A DNA stretch of 64,000 nucleotides from Ophioderma brevispina (GCA_023653785.1 JAMKCH010002940.1:36146-100145), one strand, 5' to 3'; counted from the stretch's first letter, positions 1 through 11,676 are shown. Made by a program: numbers and translations. Notes: generated by a model not told the origin, from the sequence alone.

Positions 1-400
1 ATATAAAACCCAAAGGTCCTAAAATAGAGCCTTGTGGCATACAGGTGTCAATATGTGTTGAGTTGACAGATTTGTGACTATGTAATCACAAATGCATTCT
101 GTTTGTGAGGTAATTTTTGAACCAATCCAAGACAATACCTCTGAGCCATAGTGATGCATTTTAGCTAAGAGGACATCATGATTTATAGTGTCAAATATGC
201 CTTGGAAAGGTCCAAAAACACGCCGCAGTTGTTTGATGTTATTGGAGCGAGTGAATTTTGTGCAACAAGCTTTGTGTTGCCATACTGGTAAGAGTGTTTG
301 GGACGACGTATCAAATTGGTTTTTTCAAAAATATGTTGTGTTGTCAATAAATGAAAATGAATCTGTTAAACCCGAAAGTACGCTCTTAAAATTTTAGAAA
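1..400 (-). pseudogene. LINE reverse transcriptase fragment (decayed)
   Basis: Read on the minus strand, this edge piece carries recognisable blocks of a non-LTR retrotransposon reverse transcriptase. A GVFLDLSK...FDTINHDVLL block (motif A, catalytic Asp) lies near 160-225. After a frame change, NYLTNR and then MPQGSILGPLGFI (motif B) lie at about 1-115. Frameshifts and a stop separate the blocks, so no protein is made. The rest of the RT would lie to the left, outside the window. It resembles the CR1/L2/Jockey-like group and the larger LINE at 56-59 kb, but is too short to classify. The short plus-strand frame over it is a shadow. Confidence 0.8.
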
Positions 401-1130
401 ATACAGGTAGTCAGAACAGAAAAGTGGCTTTATGTTAGTAAATTTATTTTGCTATTTTTTAGACCAAAAGAGTATTGGGGTCTATAGTTACTGGGGGTTG
501 AAAGCCAAAGGGTTTTTGTTAACCTGCGCGGGTTTATCTTATATCGTATTGTCTTGAAATTTTGCATGTGTGTTTGGATGACGGGGAAGGAAAATAAGGG
601 AGCGTTTTTTCTTTGGTTGACCCATAAGGTTGTGGAAGCCAAGTTGGGTCTACAAACAAATTACTTGAATTGGTTAGTGATGTGTCATACAGCTCCTTTT
701 GGATGCGGATGTGCATTGTAAAATGGCCATGGTGGAAAGCAGTTCGGGACATAGCAAAAAGTCACATCACAGTAAAGCCTTGGGAAGCCTTCGCACTTAT
801 CACTTTCCTTCGTTGTGTCAATACAATGTGCCTGCAAGTGTTTGTTCCACTAATTAGGGTTCACTTCCTTTGCAAGGACATTCCATGTCTGGTGGTATTT
901 CCAGGCTCAACATTTTCTGGTCAGATGAGTAATTTTGAAAAATGGTTTATAATTCCTCAGAATGTAAATTTGTGGTTTTTTCACTGATACGCCAGCTGCA
1001 TGCAACCCAATCGAATTTGACACTAAGTGAACTGCTCAATTCATTATTATGGTCCGTAGATAGTATTATCCCTACCCCAGCTAGTTAAAACATAATTTTC
1101 TCAATTTAAATAACTGTCTGGAATTTTTGA
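401..1130. other. No recognised feature
   Basis: Ordinary AT-rich sequence. The frames here (largest 105 codons, plus strand 670-987) show no family motif, splice logic or codon pattern that I recognise. Confidence 0.5.
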
Positions 1131-1144
1131 TCCACTAACTTTCC

Positions 1145-1300
1145 TGGGTGTGTGGTGTGTGTGTGTATGTGTGTGCGCTGTGTGTGCGTGCGTTGGGTGT
1201 GTGTGTGTCTGTGTATGTGGTTATGTGGGTCTAATGTCTTGTATGCCTGTATGTGCCCGTCTCTTTGGCTGTCGTTTGTAGTGTGTGTCACATGTATTTG
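1145..1300. repeat. Degenerate (GT)n microsatellite
   Basis: TGTGTG runs interrupted by other bases over about 150 bp. The minus-strand Thr/His-rich frame across it is a by-product of the repeat. Confidence 0.85.
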
Positions 1301-1704
1301 TGTTGTAACCAATGTCAAAAACTAAGAAAATTAACATTATTGAACAATGTATTAACAGTATTGCTCAAAGCAAGACCAGACCAAGAAAACCAAGTTGTAT
1401 GTTACATATTGTAACGTGTGTGTGCAGCGGTGCGAGGAATATAGTTACCACGGTTTGTTTTGGTAGGCTGTGATGATTTCCCATCATTAAGGAAGGCATC
1501 ACTCACGGGTTAAGTTTAGAAATTGAATTTAAAAGGGCATTAAAGGATTCCACAAACTTATTCCAAATATCAGCCCCATATGTCAAAGCTTGTGATTTCC
1601 AAATATTTTCTGAAAAAAAAATGATTTTTAATGGGAATGGATTTTCGCATCATTGGAGGAAGAGGCGCCCTCAAGGGTTAAGATACATAAATAAAGGGGG
1701 CAAT

Positions 1705-2592
1705 TATGCAGGTCATTATATGGGAGTTTGATGAGTTATGTTCTAGAGTTTTTTGTTATAGTGTGGTGGAAAGATGGAGAGGTATCAATAGTTGTTTGTT
1801 TTAATTTGTTGGTGAAGTAATATTGGTTGGAAAAAAAATTGTTTGATGTTTTTTTATGGGAATGTAATTTCTGCATCATATTGAGGAAAAACACTTCAAA
1901 TTGAATTAAAGGGGCTACCCATTTTCAAAAGTTATGGAGTTCATTGATGAGTTGCGTTAGGGTTGGGTTTTGCTGTTTTGGCGAGGTATGGTTGTGTTCA
2001 TTGATGAGTTGGAATGGCGTTATACACGAGTATGTTCAGAGTTTTGAGTTATTTTTGGTGAGTTGTAGGGAGTTAATCGAGTGAGTTAATTTTGTTTTAG
2101 AGGTTCTGATGTTTGGTTGAGTCACTAAATGAGCCGTCAATGAGGTTTTAAGCATTATTTCTTAGTGCAAGGTTGACTGGAGCTCATGATGAGTTTATTG
2201 TTCTAGAGTTATTTTGGTGAGGTTAGGCATGGAGTTATTTTGGTGATTATGGAGTTCCTCGATGAGTTAGGTTTAGAGTTTTTTGATGTGTTGTGAGAGT
2301 TATAAATGGAGCCATCATGGAGTTATTTGTTAGTTGAGGTATGAATGGAGTTCATTGATGAGTTATGTGTTTTAAATCATTTGGGTGAGTTATGGATGGA
2401 GTTCATCAACCTGTTTAGAATGTTTAGGTTGTTTTGTGGTTGGCATTCATTGATGAGTTATGTTTTAGAGGGTTTTTTTTTGTGGTTTTGGGAGTTACGG
2501 AATAGAGTTCACCAATGATTAGTTGTTTTGAGTTCTCTGTGGTGAGATATGGATCAGTTCATTGATGGTTACGGTTCTTTAGAGTTCTTGGT
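1705..2592. repeat. Minisatellite, GAGTTCATTGATGAGTTATG type
   Basis: A phrase close to GAGTTCATTGATGAGTTATG, followed by TTTAGAGTTATTTTGGTGAGTTATGGATG, recurs through the interval with a spacing of roughly 50-65 bp and many substitutions and indels. The array is strongly T/G-skewed on the plus strand. No coding potential. Confidence 0.75.
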
Positions 2593-2619
2593 GGGGTTGC
2601 GCGAAAGGCGGGTGACCGC

Positions 2620-3060
2620 CTTGTATCAATTAAAAGGCAATTCCTCCATTATTTACCTTCTTTTTTACAGGCAACTCCATTAATAAATTTACAATTAATC
2701 CTTCCATTTACAATTATTAAAGTGCCATTCAGGCCATTTCTAAGTTACCAATTAAAGGGTATATACCTCCACTTTGACCACTAAGCCCGGCACTTCAATA
2801 ATTTTTACCTTGGAAAGGGCAATGCAATTTATTTAAAAATATTACAGTGCCATTACTTAATTTACCAAAGCAAAAGGGACATTCCTAATTTACTAATATT
2901 AAAAGGCTATTCACTCCATGTACCAAATAACCGGACATTCCTTCCAATTTACCAGTTAAAGGGCCAATTCCCAATTAAAGGGCATTATATGATTTTTCGA
3001 AAGGGTTAAGGATTATAATGGATTAAAGAGGCATTATGTAATTTTCAAAAAAAATTATGA
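2620..3060. repeat. Minisatellite, AATTAAAGGGCATTCC type
   Basis: A second degenerate array directly after the first. Its units resemble AATTAAAGGGCCATTCCTCC followed by AATTTACC, spaced about 30-50 bp. It may be a long-decayed tandem array; no element boundaries are visible. Confidence 0.65.
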
Positions 3061-3670
3061 CAGGAAAGTTGTATTTTTTGCACATTGAAGAAGAGCACCC
3101 CAGGTTCTATGTTGACCTCAAAACTTTGTACTACACACTTTTCTATTTTGCCAAAGCATATTTTAATGGCCATCGTTGTGAATCTTTATTTTTCAAAAAA
3201 CGTCTGCCAACCAATAACTAGTCTTAGGTGTCTCTTGCGAATCTCCAAGAATCATTCCAGTTCCACCATAACGTGGGTCTTATGCGTCTTGTGCGTCCGT
3301 TATGGATAGGAAGATCTGGCAATTTCAAGTTGAAAGGTAATGTGCTGTTGTTAGCATGATATTTTACTTTTTTTTGACCCTGATATTTTACTTTTCAATG
3401 TATTTTAACTTTTTTTCTCAAATTGGTCTCAAGATGTGCAGGGTATATGTATGGTATTATCTTATTTGTAGAGGTTATATTTGTGTGAGTTTGGCCTTTT
3501 AAATCAGAAGCAGACAAGTGAAATCAAGAAAACTATTGATTAAAACTAGAGCGTCCGCTTCCCGTGGTTAATTTGGAATTGGGAAATGAACCAAAGAATA
3601 TCGTCCTTTGGGTGTTGTGAAGTTAGCTTGGTCCCATTGTACAATAGAGCTATACCTAATATGTAGGCTA
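3061..3670. other. No recognised feature
   Basis: AT-rich sequence. A 74-codon plus frame at 3,085-3,309 shows no recognisable domain. Confidence 0.45.
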
Positions 3671-3679
3671 TCACTGTCA

Positions 3680-3850
3680 GTTTTATGAGAAGTGTATAGG
3701 GTGGCAACCCCTGATTGTCGCAAGCGTATGGTCAGTTTCGAGTTTCGATACCCCTAGTAAGAGTGGTTTTCACGTTGGGTATATCTCTGAGGGCTTGGTC
3801 CTCTCCTCTAAAATTGTAATATAAATAAAAAATATTAAAAAACAAGAAAG
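3680..3850 (+). mobile_element. Possible SINE with B-box-like motif and A-rich tail
   Basis: GAGTTTCGATACCCC (about 3,739-3,753) resembles a pol III B box. It is followed by a unique body and an A-rich tail (AATATAAATAAAAAATATTAAAAAAC) near 3,817-3,843, the layout of a short retroposon. The A box is not convincing and no target-site duplication was resolved. Confidence 0.3.
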
Positions 3851-5858
3851 AAAGCCGATTAGCTCAGAGCTCGAAGAGGTTGGAAGATTTCAAGAGCCAG
3901 GGGGAGCAACGTCTCCAAATAGCGGTCTAGTCTAGATTTGATAAGTAAACAGCTGATTGTGGTACACACCGCCTTCCAGTCGGTACGCCGCCACTGAAGT
4001 CCATTTTGCATGCACATTTTTTACAATATTAGGAATGTCAAAAAAGTTTGGGACAGGTTTGGAAGAAAGTATAGTCCGCAGGGAGCCAAAGTCGGGCTCA
4101 TAGACGACAACGGAAAAAGCGTGAAACTAATGTGCGTGTGAAGTTGTCAATCGAGGTGACCATTCTTTACCATTGTAACCGGACTGTGATACGGCGGACT
4201 ATACTTACTTCTACACTGAATAGTACGCGATGATACGGTTTATCGGAAAATGAATAATCGAAATGAGGGATAATGCCATGTGAGAGTTACGCAATTATAA
4301 GGCGGGATTATTCCTAAACCGTCTCTGAGCAGGAAAGAAGAAAAGAAGAAACACACTTTACTACCTCCTTGTCCGCATTTTCTAGCACCTAAGTACATAT
4401 ACTTTCTTTACCACACCCCGTTAGAACTTCGTATACTTTGAACGGAACACGGTTCTTTTCATAAAGGGAACATAGTTTTGATGTTACAGGAAGGAAAGCA
4501 GAGGTCGAATGTCTTTAGAAGCTAACTAATAAACGGACAGTATAAGGTCATACAGGAACTCGGACGGGAACTTAAACAACTCTTAAGTGCCTAGGGGGGG
4601 GGGGGTACAATAGTACCAAGATTATGTGTTTCGACGAGTTCTCAGTCGGGAAAAAAATATTTTCGACTCAATTTTTTGAATATTGTGTAACTATTCATGC
4701 GCTTCTGGCCATAAAAAAAAAATTATAAAAGTTCTAGCCCGTTTAATGAGATTAATTAGATTGGGACCTAGGAAAAAATTAGCACCAAACAATGTTGTCA
4801 GAATAGAAATATTTTTCGTTATGTATGTTCATATGCATAAACAAACACAAATTATTAAATAAAAATGTTTTTCCAAAAAATAACCATTTTATGATGCGTG
4901 AAAAGAACGAGTCCATCATCGAGCGACTACGGCGATTCCATCATCGAGCGAATACGCGTCATTGCTATTACAAAACCATATGGGAAAATAAGTCTGAACC
5001 CACCCAAAAATACAAGATGTAACAAAATGGTAATGTTTGGTTACATATAGTAATTGTCCTTCTAGAGAAGATATCCAAACAGCCCAATGATTTGCAATGT
5101 GTTGGGGGAAGCATGGTCACGAAACATCATGTTACCTTTTTTGAGCGATCTTTTCCAGCCAGTTCAAAAAACATGATCTTGCCCCCCCTAATTCCAGACG
5201 ACAAACCGGAACTAATTTTTTTATATTGCAACTTTGGCCTTGTCTTATGTCCCTCAAGGGGGTATGAGTTTCTTGAGAAATTTCTCGGGAAAGTGGTTTC
5301 CTTAGGGGGACCCCCCCCCCTTAGGCACCAACGTGAGTGAAACACCTTAGCACTTAAGTGTTAAACACTCGCCATAGCGTTAGATAGAATGCTTTTCTTA
5401 AAACTTATCCTCACCTGAAAGAGTTAAGTTTAAAATTTTGTTTCTTGATACAAAATTGTGACAATTTCTAATTTAGTATTAGCTCCAGTACCGAATTCGG
5501 CCTTTTCCATGGTCGCCTTTGTTAAACTTTTAAGGTAGCAGAATAACAAGCAAGGTAATCTGTGGCGTGTGGAAATCTGTTGGTGTGCCTTAAAAGTCAC
5601 CCCTGACTTTCTCTCTACCCTCATAGATTGTTTGATTTCACGACCTGCAAATCGATGGTATATTGTCCATAAATGAAGAGATATGGTGGGTATGAGCTAT
5701 ATATATATATATAAACGCTGTCGCTTGTTAAAAATCCGAGTCAACTTTCCATAAATTGCGCGATTTTAAAATTCAATCAGAGTCGCAATTTTATTATCCT
5801 TCACTCTAATAGAAATAAAGGTTCCAATACACCTATAAGTTCTATAAAGGGCATTGAA
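3851..5858. other. Unassigned region with one dispersed repeat
   Basis: Mostly unremarkable AT-rich DNA. About 4,060-4,175 (phrase CATAGACGACAA, then GTGAAACTAATG) is related to about 7,000-7,100, so a dispersed repeat is present. A G run lies at 4,594-4,606 and a short (AT)n at 5,698-5,712. Frames at 5,092-5,345 overlap on both strands and end in a homopolymer; no gene is supported. Confidence 0.45.
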
Positions 5859-5859
5859 A

Positions 5860-6755
5860 AGTTATATGAAGACCGTCAACATTTTAGCTAAGAACGTTCT
5901 TTTTGTTTGTGTTCACGTACATTTTGAAAAGTTTAGCAACGTGAAAGGCAATGATAACCCTTTGGTTCTAAAATATTTTCGTGGCCAAATAAAAACTGTT
6001 CTACTAAGAACCTCTGAAGGGTGCTTCATTAACATAACTTTAAGGGTTCTTAGAATTTAAGGTTCTACAAAGAACCATTTTCTTGGATACAGAGCCTTTT
6101 ATGGTTCTATGAAGAACCCCAACGAATCTGGGGTTCTTTGTAAAACCAAAAAAGGTTCTGTAGCCAAGAAAGTGGTTCTTTGTAGAATCTTTAACTTTAG
6201 GGACCCTTAGAGTTATGTTAAAGGTGGTTGTTCCGATTTATGTGTATTGTGTTCTCTACTTGATATGAGAGCCTGGCACTTGCACATACATCCCATCAAG
6301 TACCGTGGGAAACAAACTTGCGGTTTTGATGGTAAACGCAATAATGCATGTTGCAAAGCCCTATTCAATACTGTGCTATAAAAAGTGGTTACCCACTAAA
6401 ACGGCGGTTTTTTGTTTATATCTTGGGAATGAAATGGATTCGAGGGCTCAAATTTCAGGACGACAATGAGAAAAATAAGGCCTTTCATCTGATATCAAAA
6501 TCGATACTACTTCCGGGTAAATCAGGGGTACCAAAGACGATCGGAACACGCACCTTTAATAAAGCACCCTTCAGACGTTCTTGGTAGAACAGAAAGAATT
6601 TTTTTGGGGGGGGGGGGGGGGGGTAACGAAATTATTTGGAACCAAAGGGTTATTTCTACCTTTCACTTTGCTAAACCTTCCAAAATATTCGTGGACACAT
6701 ACAAAAAGAACGTTTCCTATGCCTATTTAAATGTTGAAAGTTCTTCATAAAACTC
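5860..6755. mobile_element. Long palindromic element interrupted by a TTAA element
   Basis: The two arms are inverted copies of each other. The left arm runs outward from about 6,123 to about 5,860; the right arm from about 6,125 to 6,755. The phrases GGTTCTACAAAGAACC, GAAGGGTGCTTCATTAACAT and AACCCTTTGGTTC all recur inverted. The centre is a tight hairpin around CCCCAACGAATCTGGGG (6,117-6,133). The right arm is broken by a 334 bp insertion at 6,222-6,555; removing it restores the palindrome to about 560 bp. A G run at about 6,604-6,622 expands the right arm. It is probably a foldback-type non-autonomous DNA element; no coding capacity. Confidence 0.8.
6222..6555 (+). mobile_element. TTAA inverted-repeat element, family A, copy 1
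   Basis: Starts AGGTGGTTGTTCCGAT and ends ATCGGAACACGCACCT. It is flanked by TTAA on both sides (6,218-6,221 and 6,556-6,559). The intact left arm of the surrounding palindrome shows the pre-insertion sequence GTTATGTTAAT with a single TTAA, so TTAA is the duplicated target. At 334 bp with no ORF it is a non-autonomous element, possibly moved by a piggyBac-type transposase. Other copies lie at 16,088, 21,278 and 60,479. Confidence 0.88.
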
Positions 6756-7189
6756 TTTGTGGTCGAGAAATATTAATGATTTTATATAGTCTATAGTCTA
6801 TAGTACTTGTTTAACAAAATTCCACTTTTTATACAAATTATAGCTCTCACATTAAAACGGATTGAAATATCGGCGCGAAAACTTTACAGATGTTTTTTTT
6901 TGTCAATGTAATTAATCAAGATAAAAACTTCATATAGTTAAATCGGGAGGGAATCGGGACTGCGTTCCTCGGCTGAACTAGTTCAAGGTACCAGTGTGAA
7001 AGGAGATATAGTCCACTGGAGTCATAGTCCGGGCTCCATAGACGACAAACCTGAAACTTATGTTGAGTGAAGAACCGACTGAATCGAGTGCCCGATTTTT
7101 CACCTTTGCAGGTAGCACGACTCGTCATGCACTATAATGCATCTCTGGCCTACGCTTTTATCAGTATGTCTTTTACATGTCGCTTGCAT
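6756..7189. other. Repeat fragments
   Basis: 6,838-6,892 is an inverted scrap of the family B element (contains ATCGGCGCGAAAACTTTACAG). About 7,000-7,100 is the second copy of the dispersed repeat seen near 4,100. Nothing coding. Confidence 0.55.
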
Positions 7190-7405
7190 TAAAGGGTGGC
7201 CTATGGAAAAAAATGAAAATGATAAAAACAAAGCGAAAATGAAAAAGGACCAAAAAAAAGTCGCCACCACTGTGAAGGGGCAAGATGATTCGGGCACTAT
7301 ATCTCCTGTTGCATCGCTCTTATGTATATAAAGCTTAAATATTTTAGGCCGACGATGTGTTGACGGACCGCATTGAGCTCACAGACAGAGCGTTTGGTGC
7401 ATGGT

Positions 7406-7430
7406 GGTGGTGGTGGGGGGGGGGGGGGGG
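7406..7430. repeat. G-rich homopolymer tract
   Basis: GGTGGTGGTGG passes into an uninterrupted G run of about 16 bases. Length is likely to be unreliable in any read technology. Confidence 0.8.
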
Positions 7431-8220
7431 AACCAACCACCCTCCATCAGACTGGTACCATAGGAAACGGTTATAAGTTTTCGTAGGACGAGGTCTGCTG
7501 CACACGCAGAGATATGTGTTGTGAATTGTGTACAATATTTTAGTTGATAAAATGAATGGAATGCTTGCTCTTTGGGTCACCTAAGCCGACTTGATGACAT
7601 GATTGAAATGGAGACAAGGTATACAGCAACAAAACAAACAAATTTTGAAAAGTTGCTACCGCAACCAGAATGCATGATTATCGAACTATCGCACACTGTA
7701 TGTCGTTGCTGGGCGTATTATGTCAATGATTGATGACACTGTCAATTTCTCAATACAAGTTGTTAGTTTTATAGCTTTAAGTTTAGCCCACGCATCGACG
7801 CTGGTATAAACCAGTGTTGAACTTCAAGTAAGCCATTTCACCCATTGTGTAATAAATACATGATAAAACTGAGAACTTACATCCTTTAGATACATATTTT
7901 ACACAATTGTTGTCTTATTAATATGTGTAATCTAAATCACAATTAGCTGGCTGGATATAACATGCGCTCGCATTTTTTCGCGTGCACTGTTGGCGCGCTG
8001 TTTTGGCGAGTAGGTGCGGCGGGCGTATGCTCCAAAACGTCCATCAAATTAGGAGGAATTTGATTATAGCGATTATTTACTTTTCGCTTAATTTTAGTTG
8101 ATATTCAGGCGTATTGTATACTGAACCGGCCTAATTAAAGAAAGCTTTATGTAATTTGCCTAAATTGACAGGTGAACAGCCAGGTTCCAGCTCTCTACGC
8201 CCCCACGTGGGTTTGTTTTG

Positions 8221-8290
8221 GATTACGTCATCGAACCATGCAGAGGGAATCCCGAAGAAATACGTCATTTACGCGCCTGCGCACTGTGCC
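8221..8290 (+). promoter_or_regulatory. Promoter-like cluster upstream of FUOM exon
   Basis: Two TTACGTCA/TACGTCA CRE-like sites (8,223-8,230 and 8,261-8,267) are followed by GCGCCTGCGCACTG (8,273-8,286), a close match to the NRF1 palindrome. They lie 35-100 bp upstream of the FUOM start codon in a locally GC-richer patch. No TATA box is seen, as is usual for a housekeeping enzyme promoter. The corresponding sequence is missing or replaced upstream of the second exon copy. Confidence 0.5.
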
Positions 8291-8320
8291 GTACAAGGGG
8301 GATGTTCCCGAAAAATCAAA

Positions 8321-8405
8321 ATGGTGGTTCTGAAAGGAATTCCGTCAATTTTGTCGCCGGATTTACTTCATGTTCTTGCAAGCATGGGACACGGAGACGA
8401 AATCG
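8321..8405 (+). CDS. FUOM: Fucose mutarotase (FUOM), first coding exon only
   Basis: ATG at 8,321 opens a 28-codon exon: MVVLKGIPSILSPDLL followed by HVLASMGHGDEI. It ends one base into the next codon at a GTGAGT donor (8,406-8,411). The LSPDLL...LA.MGHGDEI pattern is the amino-terminal signature of the RbsD/FucU family; the His of GHGDE is the conserved catalytic histidine. The animal enzyme interconverts alpha- and beta-L-fucose in the cytosol for the fucose salvage pathway. In known animal FUOM the next residues are hydrophobic then LAD-NFP, consistent with a phase-1 split codon after GDEI. The start is chosen by family alignment; an upstream in-frame extension to 8,156 looks like 5' UTR. 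Exons 2 onward (NFP, RADG, FYERA.KAFAVV) were not found, so the gene continues beyond the window, lies in sequence I could not recognise, or is a truncated copy. Confidence 0.85.
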
Positions 8406-8746
8406 GTGAGTTTGTATTTGTTCTTTGTCAGTTTTTCTCACTCGAAGATGTTATTTCATGATTTTGGCCAGTGAAATGGCGGAGACTCATTTCATTTGTT
8501 ATGTTTGTGGCGGGGTTTCAGTGGGCCTAGTAAGTTATCGTGCGTGCATGCATGCCCACACACACACGTACACACTGTGTATGTGTGATCGAGACCCGGG
8601 CCAACGTGCAGTGCTAGTGGCATTGACGTACGAGCTTGTGTATTGATGTAGTAAGCTTACATTTAAAACTGGTTGACGAATTTGATGCAATGACGGCAAA
8701 AAGCAGTGTACAGAGTCAGACTTTGCAAAATGCTATTTTTTTTTAA

Positions 8747-9090
8747 AGGGGGATGGTCCGATTTAAGTAGATAAGTTTTTCATCTTGATAGCAAACCATG
8801 ACCCCAAAACCCCCATCGGTAAAGTTTCTCGCCGATATTCAATCCGTTTTGCTGTGAAGCTAGAAACGTGATTTTGTGAGCCCATAGGGTACTGTGTAGA
8901 ATTAATTATTGGTCTACCAAATGGAGTCCATTTTCGCTCATAACTTCCAACAGCATCCTTTAGCCCTAAGATTTCACATGGTAATGAGAAAAATAGTAGC
9001 TTCCTTCTTATACCAAAATTTCGACCACTTCTGTTAAAATCGGGGGGTTCTGGGGACGAGCATGAGGGGGGAAAATCGGGCCATTTACCT
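8747..9090 (+). mobile_element. TTAA inverted-repeat element, family B, copy 1
   Basis: Starts AGGGGGATGGTCCGAT and ends AAAATCGGGCCATTTACCT, with TTAA at 8,743-8,746 and 9,091-9,094. The paralogous site in copy B (11,451-11,454) has one TTAA and no element, giving an empty-site proof. It lies inside the presumed FUOM intron 1. The 153-codon minus frame over it (8,763-9,224) is a by-product and matches nothing. The internal TTTCGCCGATATTCAATCCG block identifies other family members. Confidence 0.88.
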
Positions 9091-9561
9091 TTAATACTAA
9101 CTTTTTTTTTATCTATGTTTGTAGCACAATTCGTCACTGGCATGCATTCCATTGCATTATTATCATGATTGTGCCTTCTACAATTCCAATTTTGTCTATG
9201 TATGGAAGTCAGAATATGCATCATATATTCATATTATGAACTTATACATGTGTCCTTCCATTTACATGTGTCAACTATGTTTGGTGGCGCTGGTCAGGGT
9301 TGATTGTTGATGGCGGGTCAATGATCAACAACCGATGCAGTCTTTTTATGTGGCATCAGTCTAATTTACACCTTTTAGGTGGTGCGCCTGAATCAAAAGC
9401 AGGAATTCCAGCAAGCAAGTAGGCAAGCATGGCCGCTTGCCATATAAGGCAGATGCCATACAATTTAATCTTGGTGAAATCCTGCCCGTCACCCGTGGTA
9501 CAAAATAAATGGCCAACAACGGCCGCGATATTTCAAGTTTGACTGGGCACCTTCACTTTTT

Positions 9562-10623
9562 TGTCCCCGCCGACGAGTTTCGGGAGGGACTATAAAATGG
9601 GCTCCGTCCGTATGGTCAGTATGTCCGTATGTATGGATGTATGTATGTATGTATGTATGTATGTCTGTCCGTGATAAAAATGTTCACCCTGGAACATTGG
9701 TCATATCTTTTTTTTCCTGGGAGCTATTATAGCCTAACTTGGGTATATTGTAGGTGGGGAAACCCCCCTACTAACATGTAATTCATTCCCCAGGTCCTCC
9801 CCTTGGTCTGTCAAGGGGGTGGGGAAAGGTCAAGGGAAAAAGTCCACATACACAGAAATGTCAACATTGTGACAATATTGTGTACGATTTATCGGAGTTC
9901 CATGAGGGCTACGAGAGTAACTTGGTGGAAAGAAGCGGGTTGATGAGTTCTCGACCTTATTAGATTTTGGGTGTAAAATATGCTAATTAAATATCTAATT
10001 GCATAATTTTATGAAAATTTTCCCGCAAGGCTTGTGTCAAGTTTTCTGGAGTTTCTGTAAGGCGTATAATGATGTAACTTGTGGAACGAAGTGGGCTGAG
10101 ACGTTCTCGACCTGATTAGATTTGGTCGTATTTTCGGGCAAATTAAATATGCAAATGAGCCTATTGATAACTGCAAATAACACGTCAATGATAGGTGGAG
10201 GGGGGAAAAGTCTACCACAACAACGTTTAACATATGTAGTACCCATGTTTTTTCATGACAGGTATTCCTTTTTAGTTTTGTTGTGTACATGTGGTTCAGT
10301 CTTTTGGGTTGCCAGCCGGTTTACATTTCTTGGAAATGTGAAAATATGGTGTTGTGCCCCTTTCTAGACCTCGTTTGGGTCCCCATTTAAAATGGTTCAC
10401 ATGATTTTTTCAAAAATAGTGTTGCCAATTGAATAAATTATCATATTTTTTTACTAAATTAGTGAATTTTCAGGGATTTTTACATGATGAACAAAAACAA
10501 TTTTTAAGATTTCTTGAGTAATTTCACCAAAGTTAACAATTTTTCGAGCAGTGGTGGCCAAAATTATGAGTGGACCTGTGCTATTAGTCATCACTTAGTG
10601 GATCGCGATATTCGGCGGGGACA
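9562..10623. mobile_element. 1.06 kb element with TGTCCCCGCCGA terminal repeats
   Basis: Left end TGTCCCCGCCGACGA, right end TATTCGGCGGGGACA. The segment is absent from copy B, where the flanks are contiguous near 12,280. Inside are GTCCGTATG-type short tandem repeats (9,604-9,672) and the phrase GTTCACCCTGG. No ORF of note. The terminal repeat is only about 12 bp and no clear target duplication could be resolved, so the superfamily is unassigned. Confidence 0.65.
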
Positions 10624-11020
10624 TATTTACGCATCGGTAATACGAGTTCCCTTGTTACTCTCAATTTCTTCATCAAAGTGATTCTGGAATCAATCGCGAC
10701 CCTCGCAAGACAGCTGAGAAGAGTGTGGCACGGCAAGCTAGGTTGTGAGTATCACAGCACATAAATAATAATAATATGGGAATCAACCCAAAACAGTCGC
10801 TTGGACCATTTCCACCTTACAATCTAGATAGGTTCGAACAGGGCGGTCTATAGTCAAAATGAAAATGTAAATCTAAGTGAAAATTTATATTGACCAAACA
10901 AAAGTCGCCACCACTGTGAAGAGCAAGATGAATCGTTCTATAATGTTCGCATTTTTTGCACAGCTGCAGTGCACTCTTTAGACTACTGCTTGCTTGTGTT
11001 CCCGAACCGAAAAATTCAAA

Positions 11021-11106
11021 ATGTGGTTCTGAAAGGAATTCGTCTTTGTCGCCGGATTTACTTCAGTTCTTGGCAAGCATGGGGGGGACACGGGAGGACG
11101 AAATCG
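11021..11106 (+). pseudogene. Second FUOM exon 1 copy, frame-broken
   Basis: Same length class and order as the exon at 8,321, with the ATG, GTCGCCGGATTTACTTCA, GCAAGCATGGG and the GTGAGT donor (11,107-11,112) all retained. One G is missing after the ATG, so translation stops at codon 4. Further one- or two-base losses and gains (AATT-CGTC, CTTCA-GTT, expanded G runs) disrupt every frame. The pattern is almost all length changes, which fits either a young pseudogene or uncorrected sequencing errors in a real second copy. Confidence 0.75.
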
Positions 11107-11676
11107 GTGAGTTTGTATTTGTTCTTTGTCAGTTTTCTAACTCGAAGTTGTATTTGGCCAGTGACATGGGGCGGAGACCGTCATTTCCATTTGTTATGTT
11201 TGTGGCGGGGTTTTGTGGGCTCCTATTAGTTATCGTGAGGTGCTGAATGCACCCACACACACACGTGCACACTTGTGACAGTGTGTGAGTAGTGTGTGAG
11301 ACCCGGGAAGCGGGCCAACGGGCGTGCTATTGGCATTTGGACTAACGAGCTTGTGTATTTATGTAGTTAAACTTCATTTAAAATGGTTGCCGAATGTGAT
11401 TGGCAATGACCGCGGCAAAAAGACCGTGTACAGCTTTGCAAAAATTGTTATTAAAATAGCTAGTGACCGTGTTGCTAGGCACGATTCGTCATGGCATGCA
11501 TTTATGATTATTATCATTGTGCCTCTACATTCCAAAATTTGTGTCTTGTTTGCAAGATGCATGCAAGATAAAGTCATACTTATGAAACTAATAACATGTT
11601 GTCCTTCCTATTTAAATATGTGTCAACTATGTGGCGGGCGAATGTTTCTGATTGTATGATGGCGGTGTCAATGGAT

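Larger units (their letters stand above)
7190..10704 (+). repeat. Local duplication, copy A (with FUOM exon)
   Basis: Copy A of a locally duplicated segment. It aligns in order with copy B (10,840-12,330): AAAGTCGCCACCACTGTGAAG (7,256 / 10,903), the mutarotase exon (8,321 / 11,021), the CCCACACACACACG patch (8,554 / 11,251), the ATTCGTC...GGCATGCATT block (9,128 / 11,483) and GCAAGCATGGCCGCTTG (9,423 / 12,127). Copy A alone carries 7,330-8,290 (including the promoter-like region), a family B element and a 1.06 kb element. Confidence 0.8.

Noticed and set aside
8763..9224. 153-codon minus-strand frame
   Set aside because: Lies almost wholly in the family B TTAA element; other copies of the element do not keep the frame open, and no domain is seen.
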